A stretch of 64,000 nucleotides of DNA from the NCBI RefSeq assembly GCF_025420585.1, contig NZ_JAOEGB010000011.1, forward strand, positions 124,001 through 188,000, in the 5' to 3' direction. Shown here one piece after another: positions 26,991 to 35,214 of this stretch. Positions within the stretch are counted from its first letter, which is position 1. Each line of letters opens with the position of its first letter. Made by a program: the position numbers and the translations under genes. This DNA is from Planotetraspora sp. A-T 1434 (lineage in GTDB: Bacteria; Actinomycetota; Actinomycetes; Streptosporangiales; Streptosporangiaceae). The notes under the pieces were generated by a model that was not told the DNA's origin, made no database searches, and saw only the letters and a program-made list of their open reading frames with translations.

Positions 26991-27419
26991 TCAACCCGCG
27001 GGGACGCACATCGCGTACAGCTCGACGCTGATCTTCTCGCTCATGGAGTTCACCACGACAAAGTCCCAGGCGTTCTGAACAGCACCAGGAGTGTCGCTCG
27101 TGCTGCTGGGTGCGCTGACCGGGAACGTCACCGGCTTCCTCGGGTCATGGGACCCCCGAAAGGCATAGCCTCCGCCCACGGCCCTCAGGCCCTTTCCACA
27201 CACCACGTTCGTTAACAGCATTCCCGGACCGCTGACCGCTTTCGTCTCCTTCACCATGGTCACCTCTGGCCCGCTGAACTGGTGCGTCGCGGCAATTCCA
27301 CCCAATGCAAGCGCCACTAACGCCAGCGCCCCGACCCCGGCCAGTGCGATTTTTCCGCCCAGCTTTTCGAGAGATTCCACGACGCTCCGCCTCTGTTGGT
27401 CCATCGGTTGATAAACCAT
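26991..27419 (-). CDS. Single-pass membrane protein of unknown function
   Basis: 142 residues. A charged N-terminus is followed by one transmembrane helix (IALAGVGALALVALALGGIA) and an exported domain with two cysteines (VVCGKGLRAVGGGYAF and YAMCVPAG), which may form a disulfide. No family recognised. ATG 27419 follows GGAG at 8 nt. It lies inside the island between att copies 2 and 3. Confidence 0.65.
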   Translation of the reverse strand: MVYQPMDQQRRSVVESLEKLGGKIALAGVGALALVALALGGIAATHQFSGPEVTMVKETKAVSGPGMLLTNVVCGKGLRAVGGGYAFRGSHDPRKPVTFPVSAPSSTSDTPGAVQNAWDFVVVNSMSEKISVELYAMCVPAG

Positions 27420-27656
27420 GCTGGCACTCCACACGCCCGCCCGCCCGATTAGAGCCAGGAGACGTCCGGACGATTCGAGCCGAAACCATGAAGCCTCAGC
27501 AGTCAGGAACCGAGCGCACCACACGTGGTGGCAGCACCCGCCGCCAATGGTTGGCAGAGCAGTCGCCACACCCGTGCTGGCAGGCATCACGGGCAACACC
27601 CACGAGCCACAGCCGGAATCCGGGCCCGCTCGCTCCGACCCTCAGGAGGGCCTGGC

Positions 27657-28016
27657 ATCGCTGAGGCCACTCGCCGCACGGGGGTCAGCGTGCACACCCT
27701 CCGCTACTACGAACGTGTCGGCCTGGGTCGTCGCCCCCGTCGACCGCACCAACGGCGGCTGGCGGCGCTACCACCAGCTCGATCTCGAGACTGGATCGTC
27801 GTATGCACCAGGCTGCGGGCCACCGGCATGCCCATCAAGACCATCCGGCGCTAGGCCCAGCTCGTATCCGCCGGATACGGCAACGAGCAGGAACGGCTTG
27901 CCCTCCTGGAGGCCCACCGCGCCGACGTGACCGCCAAGCTCGCTGAGGTGCAGGCGAACCTCAAGCTCATCGACCACAAGATCGACGTCTACCGAGGCCG
28001 GCTCGCCGCGGGGCGA
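27657..28016 (+). pseudogene. MerR-family regulator, inactivated
   Basis: Family residues are spread over two frames. Frame A reads IAEATRRTGVSVHTLRYYER, frame B TNGGWRRYHQLDLE, then frame A again WIVVCTRLRATGMPIKTIRR. There an in-frame TAG at 27853 stands where a tyrosine is expected, and reading resumes AQLVSAGYGNEQERLALLEA with a helical C-terminus. Two frameshifts plus one nonsense codon; the start codon is also lost after AGGAGG. Confidence 0.85.
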
Positions 28017-28421
28017 CGCCGGACCGACTATGGGCGGCTAACCGCCCAGCGGGTTCCCACTGAGCCATCCCCCTTGCGTATGGGCAGTTCCGGGCCACAC
28101 GCCTGTCACAGGAGGGTGTCACTGACGCGGAGTGGCCGGTGGGCGGGTGGGCGAGTCAGCGGCAGCGGGCCGGGGACGGAGGTGCAAGCCTCGTCTTCAC
28201 GTGCTCCATGTTCCCGGTGAGCTTCCCCGCCCGCTGGTTGCCCTACGGCCACAGACGGGGCTTGCTCTCCGAAGGAGCCGGTCTGCTGGGATGCGCCTGG
28301 GTCGTGGCGGGCGGGGTGATCAGGCTTCCACCTCAGCCAGCTACGAACCCCCTCTTGCTCGGGCGATCACCCGGAGCCGAGGCACCCGCCGGAGGCCCCT
28401 TGGAGCGGCGATTATGGTGCC
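28017..28421. repeat. Noncoding island DNA with a dispersed repeat (R-C)
   Basis: Bases about 28155-28330 resemble 34422-34585, sharing GCGGGCCGG, TGTTCCCGGT and CGCTGGTTGCCCTAC plus similar spacing further on. The repeat probably derives from related integrated elements. No intact gene seen. Confidence 0.5.
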
Positions 28422-28901
28422 GTGTCTGATCTGCTATGGGCTGAGGTGAAGCACTTCTTCGACGTGGACCTGTACGGAGTGCTGCCTGATGTGGTTATCG
28501 AGGGAACAGGCCTTGATGACTGGCAGGCGCTTCTTGACCTGGTCGGGTCGCAGGGGTGGGCGTATGAGTACTCCCAGGATGGCGAGGTGCTCGACCTGCC
28601 GCCTGCCGCCGAGATGGTGGCTGCTGGTGGGGCAGCGGTCGCGTTGAGGGTCTGGCCGGTACCGGAGGTGCTGGCGGTCTTTCGGCCGTTCAGCGCGGAG
28701 TCGATCGACTTCGATGTCGACTTGCGAGAGTTGCAAGGTCAGGAGCGGCTGGACATCTTGTGTGATCTGTTTCGGGTGATCGGGCGGCGCCTGCGGAAAC
28801 CGGTGCTGCTGATGCCGGAAGGCGTTGATGTTCACCCGGTGCTCGGGTTCGATGTCGACTCTGATCGCGTGATGCTGCTGGCTGATCCGGATGATGAGTG
28901 A
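28422..28901 (+). CDS. Conserved hypothetical protein, island cargo
   Basis: 159 residues, acidic, mixed alpha/beta: VKHFFDVDLYGVLPDVVIEG, WQALLDLVGSQGWAYEYSQD, VDLRELQGQERLDILCDLFR, ending VMLLADPDDE. No catalytic motif or membrane segment. It resembles small immunity-type or SMI1-like acidic proteins in general character only. GTG 28422 has no clear Shine-Dalgarno. Codon bias is normal, so it is probably expressed. It lies directly upstream of a decayed integrase. Confidence 0.65.
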   Translation: MSDLLWAEVKHFFDVDLYGVLPDVVIEGTGLDDWQALLDLVGSQGWAYEYSQDGEVLDLPPAAEMVAAGGAAVALRVWPVPEVLAVFRPFSAESIDFDVDLRELQGQERLDILCDLFRVIGRRLRKPVLLMPEGVDVHPVLGFDVDSDRVMLLADPDDE

Positions 28902-28967
28902 TTCGCCCTCGCGGTGGTGCGGCGGTGTACTCCGAGGGACAGGGGTGGGCACGGCGGCCCGAGCCGC

Positions 28968-29382
28968 GGTGGCCGGAACCGGCCCCAGGCCGCATGGCCG
29001 GCCGCCGAGCGGGCGCAGGGCCGCGAGGCGGCGCAGAGCGCCGCCCTTGACCGGTTCGCCGGCGAAGGCGAGACGCGTTCATCTTCCTCGGCAAACCCGG
29101 TGCGTTCCTGCGTGGGGCAACTTCCGTCGGGAGGCCAAGTAGGCGGAAGCACTCAAGGAAATGGGCATGGGCGCGTCAAGGGCCTGCACTTCCACGACCT
29201 TCGGCAGACCGGCAACACGCTCGCCGCGCAGTCACGGGCGAAGCCTCGCCGATCTCAAGGCACGGATGGGGCACGACAGCGACCGGGCGGCGTCGATCTA
29301 TCAGCACGCCACCCGCGATACCGACCAGAAGATCGCCGACGCGCTGAGGGTCCGCGTGGAAGCCGAAAGGCAAGATCGTTAA
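28968..29382 (+). pseudogene. Tyrosine integrase remnant (lineage II)
   Basis: Aligns with the integrase at 40779-41744 but has large internal deletions and frame changes. The N-terminal GC-rich stretch (28968-29045) is followed directly by VFLGK-GAFLR-like codons. The end reads LADLKARMGHDSDRAASIYQ and HATRDTDQKIADALRVRVEA. The catalytic HxxR region survives as CTSTTFGRPATRSPRS in a shifted frame. It is followed by a terminator and att copy 3. Confidence 0.85.
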
Positions 29383-29396
29383 GCGCTAATGGCACG

Positions 29397-29431
29397 AACG
29401 CCGCTTTCGATGATCGAGGAAGCGGCGTTTT
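29397..29431 (+). terminator. Terminator after integrase remnant, before att copy 3
   Basis: AACGCCGCTT pairs with AAGCGGCGTT followed by T residues. It is nearly identical to the hairpin between the best integrase and the intact tRNA. Confidence 0.85.
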
Positions 29432-29437
29432 GGCCGG

Positions 29438-29479
29438 TGGAGCCGAGGGGATTCGAATCCCCGACTTCCTGCTTGCAAA
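29438..29479. repeat. att copy 3 (X-type right flank)
   Basis: 42 bases equal to the tRNA-Ala 3' half, with few changes (GGGGATTCGAATCCCC in the T-arm). The right flank CGGGAGCCAGGCATGACG is shared with copy 5. Confidence 0.88.
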
Positions 29480-29563
29480 CGGGAGCCAGGCATGACGTAG
29501 AGGGCTTCCTGCCCTGTTCAGTCGGTAGTTGAGAGTCGGTGCTGTATGGTTGTGTGAGCCAGG

Positions 29564-29585
29564 GTTGCTGTATCTAGCTGCTGTA
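29564..29585. repeat. Paired TTGCTGTA motif, candidate integrase arm site
   Basis: GTTGCTGTA and GCTGCTGTA with a 13-bp period, about 85 nt right of att copy 3. The same pair recurs at 30799, 32082, 33701 and 36509. Confidence 0.6.
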
Positions 29586-29593
29586 ATTGATCT

Positions 29594-29794
29594 CTATGGT
29601 TCTGGAACAGTCGCGGTTTCCCCGTACTTCATTCCAAAGGAGTACCGAGCGCCGTCGCTACGAAGACCGGTGAACTTTAGCCCGTTCGCGCGCGGTTCGA
29701 CCATGGTCAAACGGACGACCTGGGGACCTAACTGAGTCGACAGCTCAACAAGATCGCCAACTTTGAGGTTCTCGGCAACGACCTCTGCACTCAT
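29594..29794 (-). CDS. Small beta-rich hypothetical protein
   Basis: 66 residues: VVAENLKVGDLVELSTQLG, VVRLTMVEPRANGLKFTGLR, YSFGMKYGETATVPEP. Looks like a small beta-barrel; no family name known to me. ATG 29794 has AAGGGG immediately upstream. First cargo gene right of att copy 3. Confidence 0.6.
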   Translation of the reverse strand: MSAEVVAENLKVGDLVELSTQLGPQVVRLTMVEPRANGLKFTGLRSDGARYSFGMKYGETATVPEP

Positions 29795-30156
29795 GCCCCT
29801 TATTCTGTCCCGAGCAGCCCGGGTTCAACGTTGCGTCACCGTGCAAGGACCTGTGCGGTTCCGCACGCTCGCGCACCGTCCTCGAGTCGGCCTGTAGGCC
29901 GGTACAAATTCCGCACCCTCTCTACCTGCACGTTCTCGCCCCCGCCTCCGAAGCGACCTGCGATGACGCTTCCGTTCGTTGTCATCGCTTGCCAGCAATT
30001 TCCGGTGCCATGTGCCCCGAAAGTGCCCCCAGCGGATGCACCACGCTACGACTGATCGTGGTGGAAGACGTCGTGTAGCCAGTGATCGAAGTACCTGACG
30101 AGTGGACCGAAGCCCGCCGCTATATGGGCTTGGACGTCCTGGCCAAAGCCCGGCTA
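29795..30156. repeat. Noncoding island DNA containing repeat R-A copy 1
   Basis: Bases 29885-30035 match 32692-32842 at roughly three-quarters identity. Shared landmarks are the hairpin CGGCCTGTAGGCCG, TTCCGCAC, TACCTGCA and CGTTGTCATCGCTTGCCAGC. No gene is visible, so the repeat may be a conserved cis element of these integrative elements. Confidence 0.6.
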
Positions 30157-30234
30157 CGGGATATCTACAGCGAGGTCTCGTCGGAGGAGACCCGCAAGGC
30201 GCTGAAACGCCTGGGCAAGCATCTCGGTTCATAG
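30157..30234 (+). pseudogene. Tyrosine integrase C-terminal scrap (lineage I)
   Basis: Reads RDIYSEVSSEETRKALKRLG then KHLGS and stop. This is the last 25 residues, including the catalytic tyrosine region, of the same integrase lineage as 35576-35934. Everything upstream has been lost. Confidence 0.8.
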
Positions 30235-30253
30235 ACGTCGCTTACACGATAAA

Positions 30254-30278
30254 AGGCCACTCCTGACGAGTGGCCTTC
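30254..30278 (+). terminator. Terminator after lineage I integrase scrap
   Basis: AAGGCCACT pairs with AGTGGCCTT around a 7-nt loop, 20 nt after the integrase stop. Confidence 0.75.
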
Positions 30279-30325
30279 CGCATCCCGGACCTGCCTTTGG
30301 GCGCCGCCCCTACTATGATCAGCGC

Positions 30326-30766
30326 GTGTTCGACCTGGGACCGTTACAGCTGATCCTGTTTCTCCTATTTCTTGTGGTCCTTGGGTGGGGAACCCGTGCA
30401 TGGAGATCCAGGCGTGAGGTGCTGCAGGTTCATGTCGACCTGGGGCTCATCACGCCCATTGGAGTACAGGTCCGAGCCCACGACCTCCTTGAGGCGGGCA
30501 AGCACGCGGATGCCGTCAAGCTGATCCGCAAGGAGAGTCAGGTGTCCCGAAGGGAAGCGGAGGATGTAGCGAAGGCCCTGCAAGCCGGTCAAGTGCTACC
30601 AGACTTCCCGATGCCCTGGGAAGGCGACCTGAGCACACGAGTTCGCAAGCTCGTCTCTTCTGGCCGCCGGAAGGAAGCTGTGTTCCTCGTGCGGAGCCAC
30701 GAGAACATGAGCCAGTCAGAAGCCGAAGCCTTCGTTGATTCTCAACTGCGGGAGCCGGGGACGTAG
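30326..30766 (+). CDS. Membrane-anchored protein with L7/L12 C-terminal-like repeats
   Basis: 146 residues. One N-terminal transmembrane helix (LQLILFLLFLVVLGWGTRAW) precedes two segments resembling the ribosomal L7/L12 C-terminal helix pair: KHADAVKLIRKESQVSRREA and RKEAVFLVRSHENMSQSEAE. The function is unknown; such domains may bind GTPases or act as adaptors. GTG 30326 lacks a clear ribosome binding site. A shorter relative sits at the equivalent place near att copy 6, so it is a recurrent cargo beside lineage I integrases. Confidence 0.7.
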   Translation: MFDLGPLQLILFLLFLVVLGWGTRAWRSRREVLQVHVDLGLITPIGVQVRAHDLLEAGKHADAVKLIRKESQVSRREAEDVAKALQAGQVLPDFPMPWEGDLSTRVRKLVSSGRRKEAVFLVRSHENMSQSEAEAFVDSQLREPGT

Positions 30767-30798
30767 TTCGACAAGGGCGGGCCGGTTCAGTCGTACCA

Positions 30799-30820
30799 GT
30801 TGCTGTATTTCACTGCTGTA
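30799..30820. repeat. Paired TTGCTGTA motif, candidate arm site
   Basis: GTTGCTGTA and ACTGCTGTA, 13-bp period, 11 nt before the terminator that precedes att copy 4. Confidence 0.6.
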
Positions 30821-30830
30821 CGAGATCAGA

Positions 30831-30863
30831 AAGGCCACTTCCTGATCATGGGAGGTGGCCTTT
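30831..30863 (+). terminator. Terminator before att copy 4
   Basis: AAGGCCACTTCC pairs with GGAGGTGGCCTT (one G-T) and ends in T residues; same as before att copy 6. Confidence 0.82.
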
Positions 30864-30872
30864 GACGTGGGG

Positions 30873-30914
30873 TGGAGCCTAGGGGATTCGAACCCCTGAC
30901 TTCCTGCTTGCAAA
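30873..30914. repeat. att copy 4 (Y-type right flank)
   Basis: 42 bases identical to the intact tRNA-Ala 3' half through the anticodon. The right flank TCGGCCTGATCACCAG, and roughly 200 further bases to 31128, match the flank of copy 6 at high identity, including the pair TTAATGGCACG / CTAATGGCACG. Confidence 0.92.
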
Positions 30915-31184
30915 TCGGCCTGATCACCAGCGGACACGGCCGCGACCTGGGCGAGGAGGCGCCCGCGAGTGACCGTGAGTGCCCCCTGGTGACCGCCCTT
31001 AATGGCACGCTAATGGCACGGCGATCAGGCTCGCGTCCTGCCGGCGGGCACGGGCCGCAAGCCCCTGGTCCGCCCCGTCCTCTTCGTAGCCGCCGATACC
31101 CAGGACGCGACCGCCGTTTCAAGGGTGGCGCGCTGCAGACCGGAAGCCCCTACCTACAGCGGTTGTGTCCGACATAATATGGGC

Positions 31185-31430
31185 ATGAAAAAGTTGCGCT
31201 TCTACCGGTCGGCGCGGAAGCACCGCATCGGACAGGCGCATGCCTTACATGTCGTCCGATCTGGGCCGCCAGCGATCGTGCCGGCCACCGACCCGACGCT
31301 GGAGGACCGATGGGTCTGGATCGGCCCCGATGATCGGGGCATAGAGCTGGAGGTGATCGGCATCCTCACCGACAAAGCTTTAGTGATCATCCACGTGATG
31401 CCAACCGCGCTACGGAGAAGGACGCCATGA
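31185..31430 (+). CDS. Probable toxin of a type II toxin-antitoxin pair
   Basis: About 81 residues: KKLRFYRSARKHRIGQAHAL, WVWIGPDDRGIELEVIGILT, ALVIIHVMPTALR. The beta-sheet pattern with a basic N-terminus and VIHVMPT ending resembles BrnT/DUF4258-like RNase toxins. ATG 31185 or 31179 can start it. No Shine-Dalgarno, but ATAATAT just upstream could be a -10 for a leaderless transcript. The stop overlaps the next ATG as ATGA. Toxin-first order suits BrnT-like systems. Activity is inferred. Confidence 0.65.
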   Translation: MKKLRFYRSARKHRIGQAHALHVVRSGPPAIVPATDPTLEDRWVWIGPDDRGIELEVIGILTDKALVIIHVMPTALRRRTP

Positions 31431-31786
31431 CTGAGCACGAGGCAGCCTGGCCACCCGAAGACATCGAACTGGCCCTGGACCACGACTCCGATATCGACAG
31501 CGACTCTGAAGAGATCTACGACGCCAAAGGCAACCTGATCACGGACGAGTACGTACGAGATGCAATCAGCGACGTTCATCGAGCGATCGACGAGGGCCGC
31601 GTACCCGTGCCTACCGGCCGCCCCGGACGTCCATCGCTCACAGGCGAGGGCACACATTCCCCAAGAGTCTCCTTCAGAGTTCCAGAGGAGTTGCGCGAAC
31701 GCGCGAAGGCCCGCGCCGAGCAAGAAGGGAAGAGTGTGTCCGCGCTGGCGCGGGAAGCCTTTGAGCAATTCCTCAGAGCGGGATGA
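31427..31786 (+). CDS. Ribbon-helix-helix antitoxin-like protein
   Basis: 119 residues. The acidic disordered N-terminus (DIELALDHDSDIDSDSEEIY) could cover a basic toxin. The C-terminal RHH/CopG fold (RVSFRVPEELRERAKARAEQ, VSALAREAFEQFL) would bind operator DNA as a dimer. It overlaps the preceding toxin-like gene by four bases, the classic arrangement of autoregulated TA operons. Confidence 0.72.
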   Translation: MTEHEAAWPPEDIELALDHDSDIDSDSEEIYDAKGNLITDEYVRDAISDVHRAIDEGRVPVPTGRPGRPSLTGEGTHSPRVSFRVPEELRERAKARAEQEGKSVSALAREAFEQFLRAG

Positions 31787-31950
31787 GCACGCGCGACAGG
31801 CGACAGCACCAGGTGGCCAAGCAACTCGACAGCCTCGCACGAGGGCAATTCCAGAGGGAATGGGACACGCAACGGGGCGCGGAAGAGCCGAAGGCCGATT
31901 TGACGATCAAAGCCCAGGCGGGGGAAACGGCTCCTGACCTGGGCTCTTGA
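31783..31950 (+). CDS. Possible third overlapping ORF of the TA operon
   Basis: 55 codons starting in an ATGA overlap with the antitoxin stop: STRDRRQHQVAKQLDSLARG then QFQREWDTQRGAEEPKADLT. The tail runs through the terminator hairpin, so the last third is not naturally selected coding sequence. It may be a truncated third gene cut by insertion at att copy 5. Confidence 0.3.
   Translation: MSTRDRRQHQVAKQLDSLARGQFQREWDTQRGAEEPKADLTIKAQAGETAPDLGS
31909..31948 (+). terminator. Terminator before att copy 5
   Basis: AGCCCAGG (31911-31918) pairs with CCTGGGCT (31938-31945); same type as at 23283. Confidence 0.7.
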
Positions 31951-31955
31951 GTGGG

Positions 31956-31997
31956 TGGAGCCTAGGGGATTCGAACCCCTGACTTCCTGCTTGCAAA
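31956..31997. repeat. att copy 5 (X-type right flank)
   Basis: 42 bases identical to the tRNA-Ala 3' half. The right flank CGGGAGCCAGGCACGACG resembles that of copy 3 and continues about 100 bases to the paired TTGCTGTA motif. Confidence 0.92.
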
Positions 31998-32081
31998 CGG
32001 GAGCCAGGCACGACGTAGAGGGCTCGTTGCCCTGCTGAAGAGGCAGTTACGGGCCGGTGGTGTGTGGCCGTGTGAGGCGGC

Positions 32082-32102
32082 GTTGCTGTAGCGGTTGCTG
32101 TA
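32082..32102. repeat. Paired TTGCTGTA motif, candidate arm site
   Basis: Two exact GTTGCTGTA copies with 12-bp period, 85 nt right of att copy 5, preceded by GTGTGAGGCGGC shared with the 33701 site. Confidence 0.65.
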
Positions 32103-32109
32103 CGCAGCA

Positions 32110-32574
32110 CTAGGCCGACCAGGTTTCATCTCCTTTAGGGTTCCACACCCCTTCATGATTGGGCAGTGGCCGTTCCGTTTCGCGCTGGTTCCTCAGTTGG
32201 TGCCATGCGTGGCTGCATCCGCCGGCGCAGTAGCGCTCACGTCGGCGCCCGTCCGCGACAGTCAGAAGCGCGATCAGAAGACGGAATGCCTTGGCGCGCT
32301 CGTCCTGTGGCAGATTGATAATCTTCGCCAGTTGCTCAGCCAGTCGCCCCCGAGTTATCAGTACCGCCGGAGTATGGGTGAGCCGTATCCCCGCAAAAAG
32401 GACACTCTCTGGCCCATCCTCGACGACGGCACCAGCCTGAATGCAGTAGTTGGCGAGATCGCGTAGCACGACCAACTGGTCCTCAGCTGTTAGTCCCTCG
32501 AACCAGACGACATCCCACGACATTGGACGAAAATTCTGCGCCAATTTATTCAGAATGACCGCATGCTCGTGCAC
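32110..32574 (-). CDS. DUF5958 family protein
   Basis: 154 residues: AVILNKLAQNFRPMSWDVVW, FEGLTAEDQLVVLRDLANYC, LAKIINLPQDERAKAFRLLI, and a Cys/His cluster RRRERYCAGGCSHAWHQL near the end. I recognise this pattern from actinobacterial DUF5958 proteins, of unknown function. The Cys/His cluster could bind metal. GTG 32574 follows GAGG; the frame extends further upstream only through a TTGCTGTA-type repeat and is not coding there. Island cargo. Confidence 0.75.
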   Translation of the reverse strand: MHEHAVILNKLAQNFRPMSWDVVWFEGLTAEDQLVVLRDLANYCIQAGAVVEDGPESVLFAGIRLTHTPAVLITRGRLAEQLAKIINLPQDERAKAFRLLIALLTVADGRRRERYCAGGCSHAWHQLRNQRETERPLPNHEGVWNPKGDETWSA

Positions 32575-32980
32575 ATCACCCTCACTATCATGACCAGCCC
32601 GATTGCTGTACGCGGCCCCCTCGCTGAGTACCGGTTTGGGCACGCAGTTGATCACGCATCCGAGCTAGGCGGGGCGCGGTGATGCGGACCAGTCGGTCTG
32701 TAGGCCGGGTTCAATTTCCGCACGCTCCCTACCTGCATGCTCTCGCCCTACAACTGGAGCGACCTGCGGAAACGCTTCCATTCGTTGTCATCGCTTGCCA
32801 GCGTTTTCCGGAGCCGTGTGCCCCCAAAGTGCCCGGCTCCGTCATGCCCTCAAACCTGGCTTCCGCTTTTCGACGAGAGCCAGTCACGATGCAAGCTGCT
32901 CCTGTGTGAGTCCTACGACGCGATCGACGAGGGATAGCATCGTCGCGCCTAGCCTGCCCCTCCTCGTGTTAAGGACAGCG
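32575..32980. repeat. Noncoding island DNA with repeat R-A copy 2
   Basis: Bases 32692-32842 match 29885-30035. A single TTGCTGTACGCGG motif lies at about 32602. No gene is visible before the ATG at 32981. Confidence 0.55.
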
Positions 32981-33463
32981 ATGCCCCGCCTGACTGAACG
33001 CCTCACGGACGTGATCACAGTCGAGTATCGACAATTTATGATTATGGACCTCGATGGAGCGAACGGAGTACCGGAAGGGGCCGAGGACCTCTGGGAACTC
33101 TCGGACCGGGCGAACGTGACCGACTGGTTCATCACCACGGCGAACGTCGGCATCATCACCAGTGAGGCGGATGACTGGCACAGGGTTGAGGTCATGCTGG
33201 AACTTTGGGATGGGGAACCGCCGGCCGATGACGCCCTGTGGGCCAGAAGTGAGACGGTAGAACTGTACTTGACTTCCGGCAAGCTGCGTGTGGTCGGGCC
33301 CTTCGGCAGTTCCTCCGGCAAACTCATGGACCTCCGCAAACAAGCTCGGAACTGGCTCGTGCGCGCAAATGTCCGCCCTGGCCCCGGTGCGCGCTACCCG
33401 GACGAGCAGCCTCCCCAAGGACTTGAGACGTACCGCCTGCAATTCTGGCCCGCACTGCCGTGA
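32981..33463 (+). CDS. Hypothetical cytoplasmic protein, island cargo
   Basis: 160 residues with alternating strands and helices: TDVITVEYRQFMIMDLDGAN, WFITTANVGIITSEADDWHR, VEVMLELWDGEPPADDALWA, ETVELYLTSGKLRVVGPFGS. No known motif or membrane segment. The product is acidic. ATG 32981 has AAGGA upstream. It could be an immunity-type protein, but that is guesswork. Confidence 0.6.
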   Translation: MPRLTERLTDVITVEYRQFMIMDLDGANGVPEGAEDLWELSDRANVTDWFITTANVGIITSEADDWHRVEVMLELWDGEPPADDALWARSETVELYLTSGKLRVVGPFGSSSGKLMDLRKQARNWLVRANVRPGPGARYPDEQPPQGLETYRLQFWPALP

Positions 33464-33595
33464 CACGCTTGCTTATCAGGCAACGGCGACACGTGTTCGA
33501 ACTGGTCTTACTGGGGCTCGACCTGCGAGGATCATCCACTGCCGTCCGTCAGTGTCCGCAGTTGTCCATCGTCGTCGTCACGCAGTTGGTCACGC

Positions 33596-33615
33596 ACCCC
33601 ACCTTCTGCTTACAA
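33596..33615. repeat. Degenerate att remnant (X-type)
   Basis: ACCCCACCTTCTGCTTACAA resembles the T-arm to anticodon part of the att core with several changes. The right flank keeps X-type features, including the paired TTGCTGTA about 85 nt away. Confidence 0.5.
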
Positions 33616-33700
33616 GGGAAGGGCAGGCCCCTCGTTGATAGCTCGCCGCCCCGCTCAGCCGGTAGATGCGGGCCGGTGCGGTGTGGTCGTGTAAGGCGGC

Positions 33701-33721
33701 GTTGCTGTACCGGTTGCTGTA
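33701..33721. repeat. Paired TTGCTGTA motif, candidate arm site
   Basis: Two exact GTTGCTGTA copies with 12-bp period, preceded by GTGTAAGGCGGC as at 32082. Confidence 0.65.
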
Positions 33722-33744
33722 GTACACAGGCCCACTGTCGTGCT

Positions 33745-34284
33745 TTACGAATCCGTTGAGTTGGGTCGCGCCGAATGGTGCCATTTGTTCGCAGTGGCGA
33801 CAAGCTCGTCGAATGAGCGGTCCAGCCCGTTCGTACTGACGCCCACTCCTCCGTGCGACATCGCGGTAATCCGCGACAGGAACGAGAACGGGCGTGAATG
33901 CAAGTAACGCCGCCAAACCTCTGGCGCCATCTGCAGGATCAGGAATCGCTGACGCTGATTCGTGTGCGTAGTGACCCCGTCGACACTGTCCCAGGGGATC
34001 GGCTCCGCCGACACGCGCCGATCATGGAAACCCAGAGGGCCGACCTGGATGACGACCGAATCCTTCCGCGTGAGCTGCCAAACCCATCCGAGGCTGGCGA
34101 CTGAGAAAAGGACCATCCCCAGCCATCCAACAATCGTCGCGAGGATGCCCAATCCGGTCCTCAACCAGTCGAACGCGATGGCTGCGGACACGGCGACCAT
34201 GACCATGCCGAGAAGCAGTATCAGCAGCGTTCTCGGGATCGAACGCCGCCATTCGACCACGTCGTTGTCGGGTAACTCCATCAT
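33745..34284 (-). CDS. STM3941-family membrane protein
   Basis: 179 residues. Two transmembrane helices (TLLILLLGMVMVAVSAAIAF and IVGWLGMVLFSVASLGWVW) are followed by a PH-like cytoplasmic domain (VVIQVGPLGFHDRRVSAEPI, PWDSVDGVTTHTNQRQ) and a helical end. The pattern of two helices then a PH-like sheet with IPW.. fits STM3941-like proteins of unknown function. ATG 34284 (or the adjacent 34281) follows GAGGT. Cargo left of att copy 6. Confidence 0.72.
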   Translation of the reverse strand: MMELPDNDVVEWRRSIPRTLLILLLGMVMVAVSAAIAFDWLRTGLGILATIVGWLGMVLFSVASLGWVWQLTRKDSVVIQVGPLGFHDRRVSAEPIPWDSVDGVTTHTNQRQRFLILQMAPEVWRRYLHSRPFSFLSRITAMSHGGVGVSTNGLDRSFDELVATANKWHHSARPNSTDS

Positions 34285-35214
34285 TTTTACCTCGCCTACT
34301 GACGGTCCCAGTCGACAGTCTCACCCATGACTGCGCTGTCCGCCAGGGAGAATAAGCATCACGTTCCCGCACATCTTCACCCGGTCCTGATCTCTCGTCT
34401 GCCTTCGACCCATCCGCAGGACAGCGGGCCGGCGACGGAAGGGCAGGCCCATTCTCACTGTGTACATGTTCCCGGTCACCTTCCACATCCGCTGGTTGCC
34501 CTACCTGCACGGCTGGGCTTGACCTGGAGGAGTCGGGCTGCTGGGCTTGCCTGGGTCGATGGCTGGCGAGCGATCAGGACTTCACCGCAACCATCTACGG
34601 CCCGCCCTGTGCGCGGGTCCTGCTCTCGGAGCCGGAGCGCCCCGGGGTTTGGGGCAGCGCCCCAAGGTCTTCCCCTGCGCCTTCCCCGCCTCTTCCTCGC
34701 CCCTTCCTTCTCTCTCCCCGCCAGCGTCGCCCCGTTCGGTCTCCGGGTCTCCTCGGCTTCGTGTCTGCTCATGGCCATGACCCGTTCACCATTGGGAGAG
34801 AACTCTCCATCGGCACAAGCCAATGCCGCCATCTTCATGCCCACGCCGCTTGTCGGCGTGGTGCGCGCCGCCAACGGCGGGACCGGCCGAAGAGCCGCAG
34901 CCCGCCGGCGGGCGGGCGCGCGGTCCAACTGGTAGACCCTGTGTCCGTGTGCCTCTGTTGACTGCGGGCCGTGAATGGCAATCGGGCTGCGCTGTGCATC
35001 CCCCTCACTCGATCCCCCCGCGGTGTCTCCGTAAGCAGCTCAGGAAACAGCCCCCCTTTGCCGATCCCATCCCCGGCGGTCCCCCTCCCCCTGGGGGCCG
35101 CCTCTCCTCCTGGATCGTCGAGCCCGCTTCCCCTCCCGGGCATCCTCCCCCACGTCGCCTCCCCCTCCCTCTCCGCCGAAGGCGGCTTGACGACGTAGGG
35201 AAATTCGTAACAGG
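34285..35214. other. About 930 bases of degraded island DNA
   Basis: Contains repeat R-C copy 2 (34422-34585) and pyrimidine-rich low-complexity stretches near 34670-34730 and 35090-35180. The long frames on both strands have unnatural composition, and I see no domain, ribosome binding site or start worth calling. Confidence 0.45.

Noticed and set aside
28104-28135. TGTCACA at 28104 as a fourth ECF41 promoter
   Set aside because: The bases 17 nt downstream (CGGAGTGG) do not match CTCTTAAG, and no gene follows.
34370-34460. Further degenerate att copy near 34370
   Set aside because: Only a loose GTCTGCCTTCGACC-like similarity, without T-arm or flank match.
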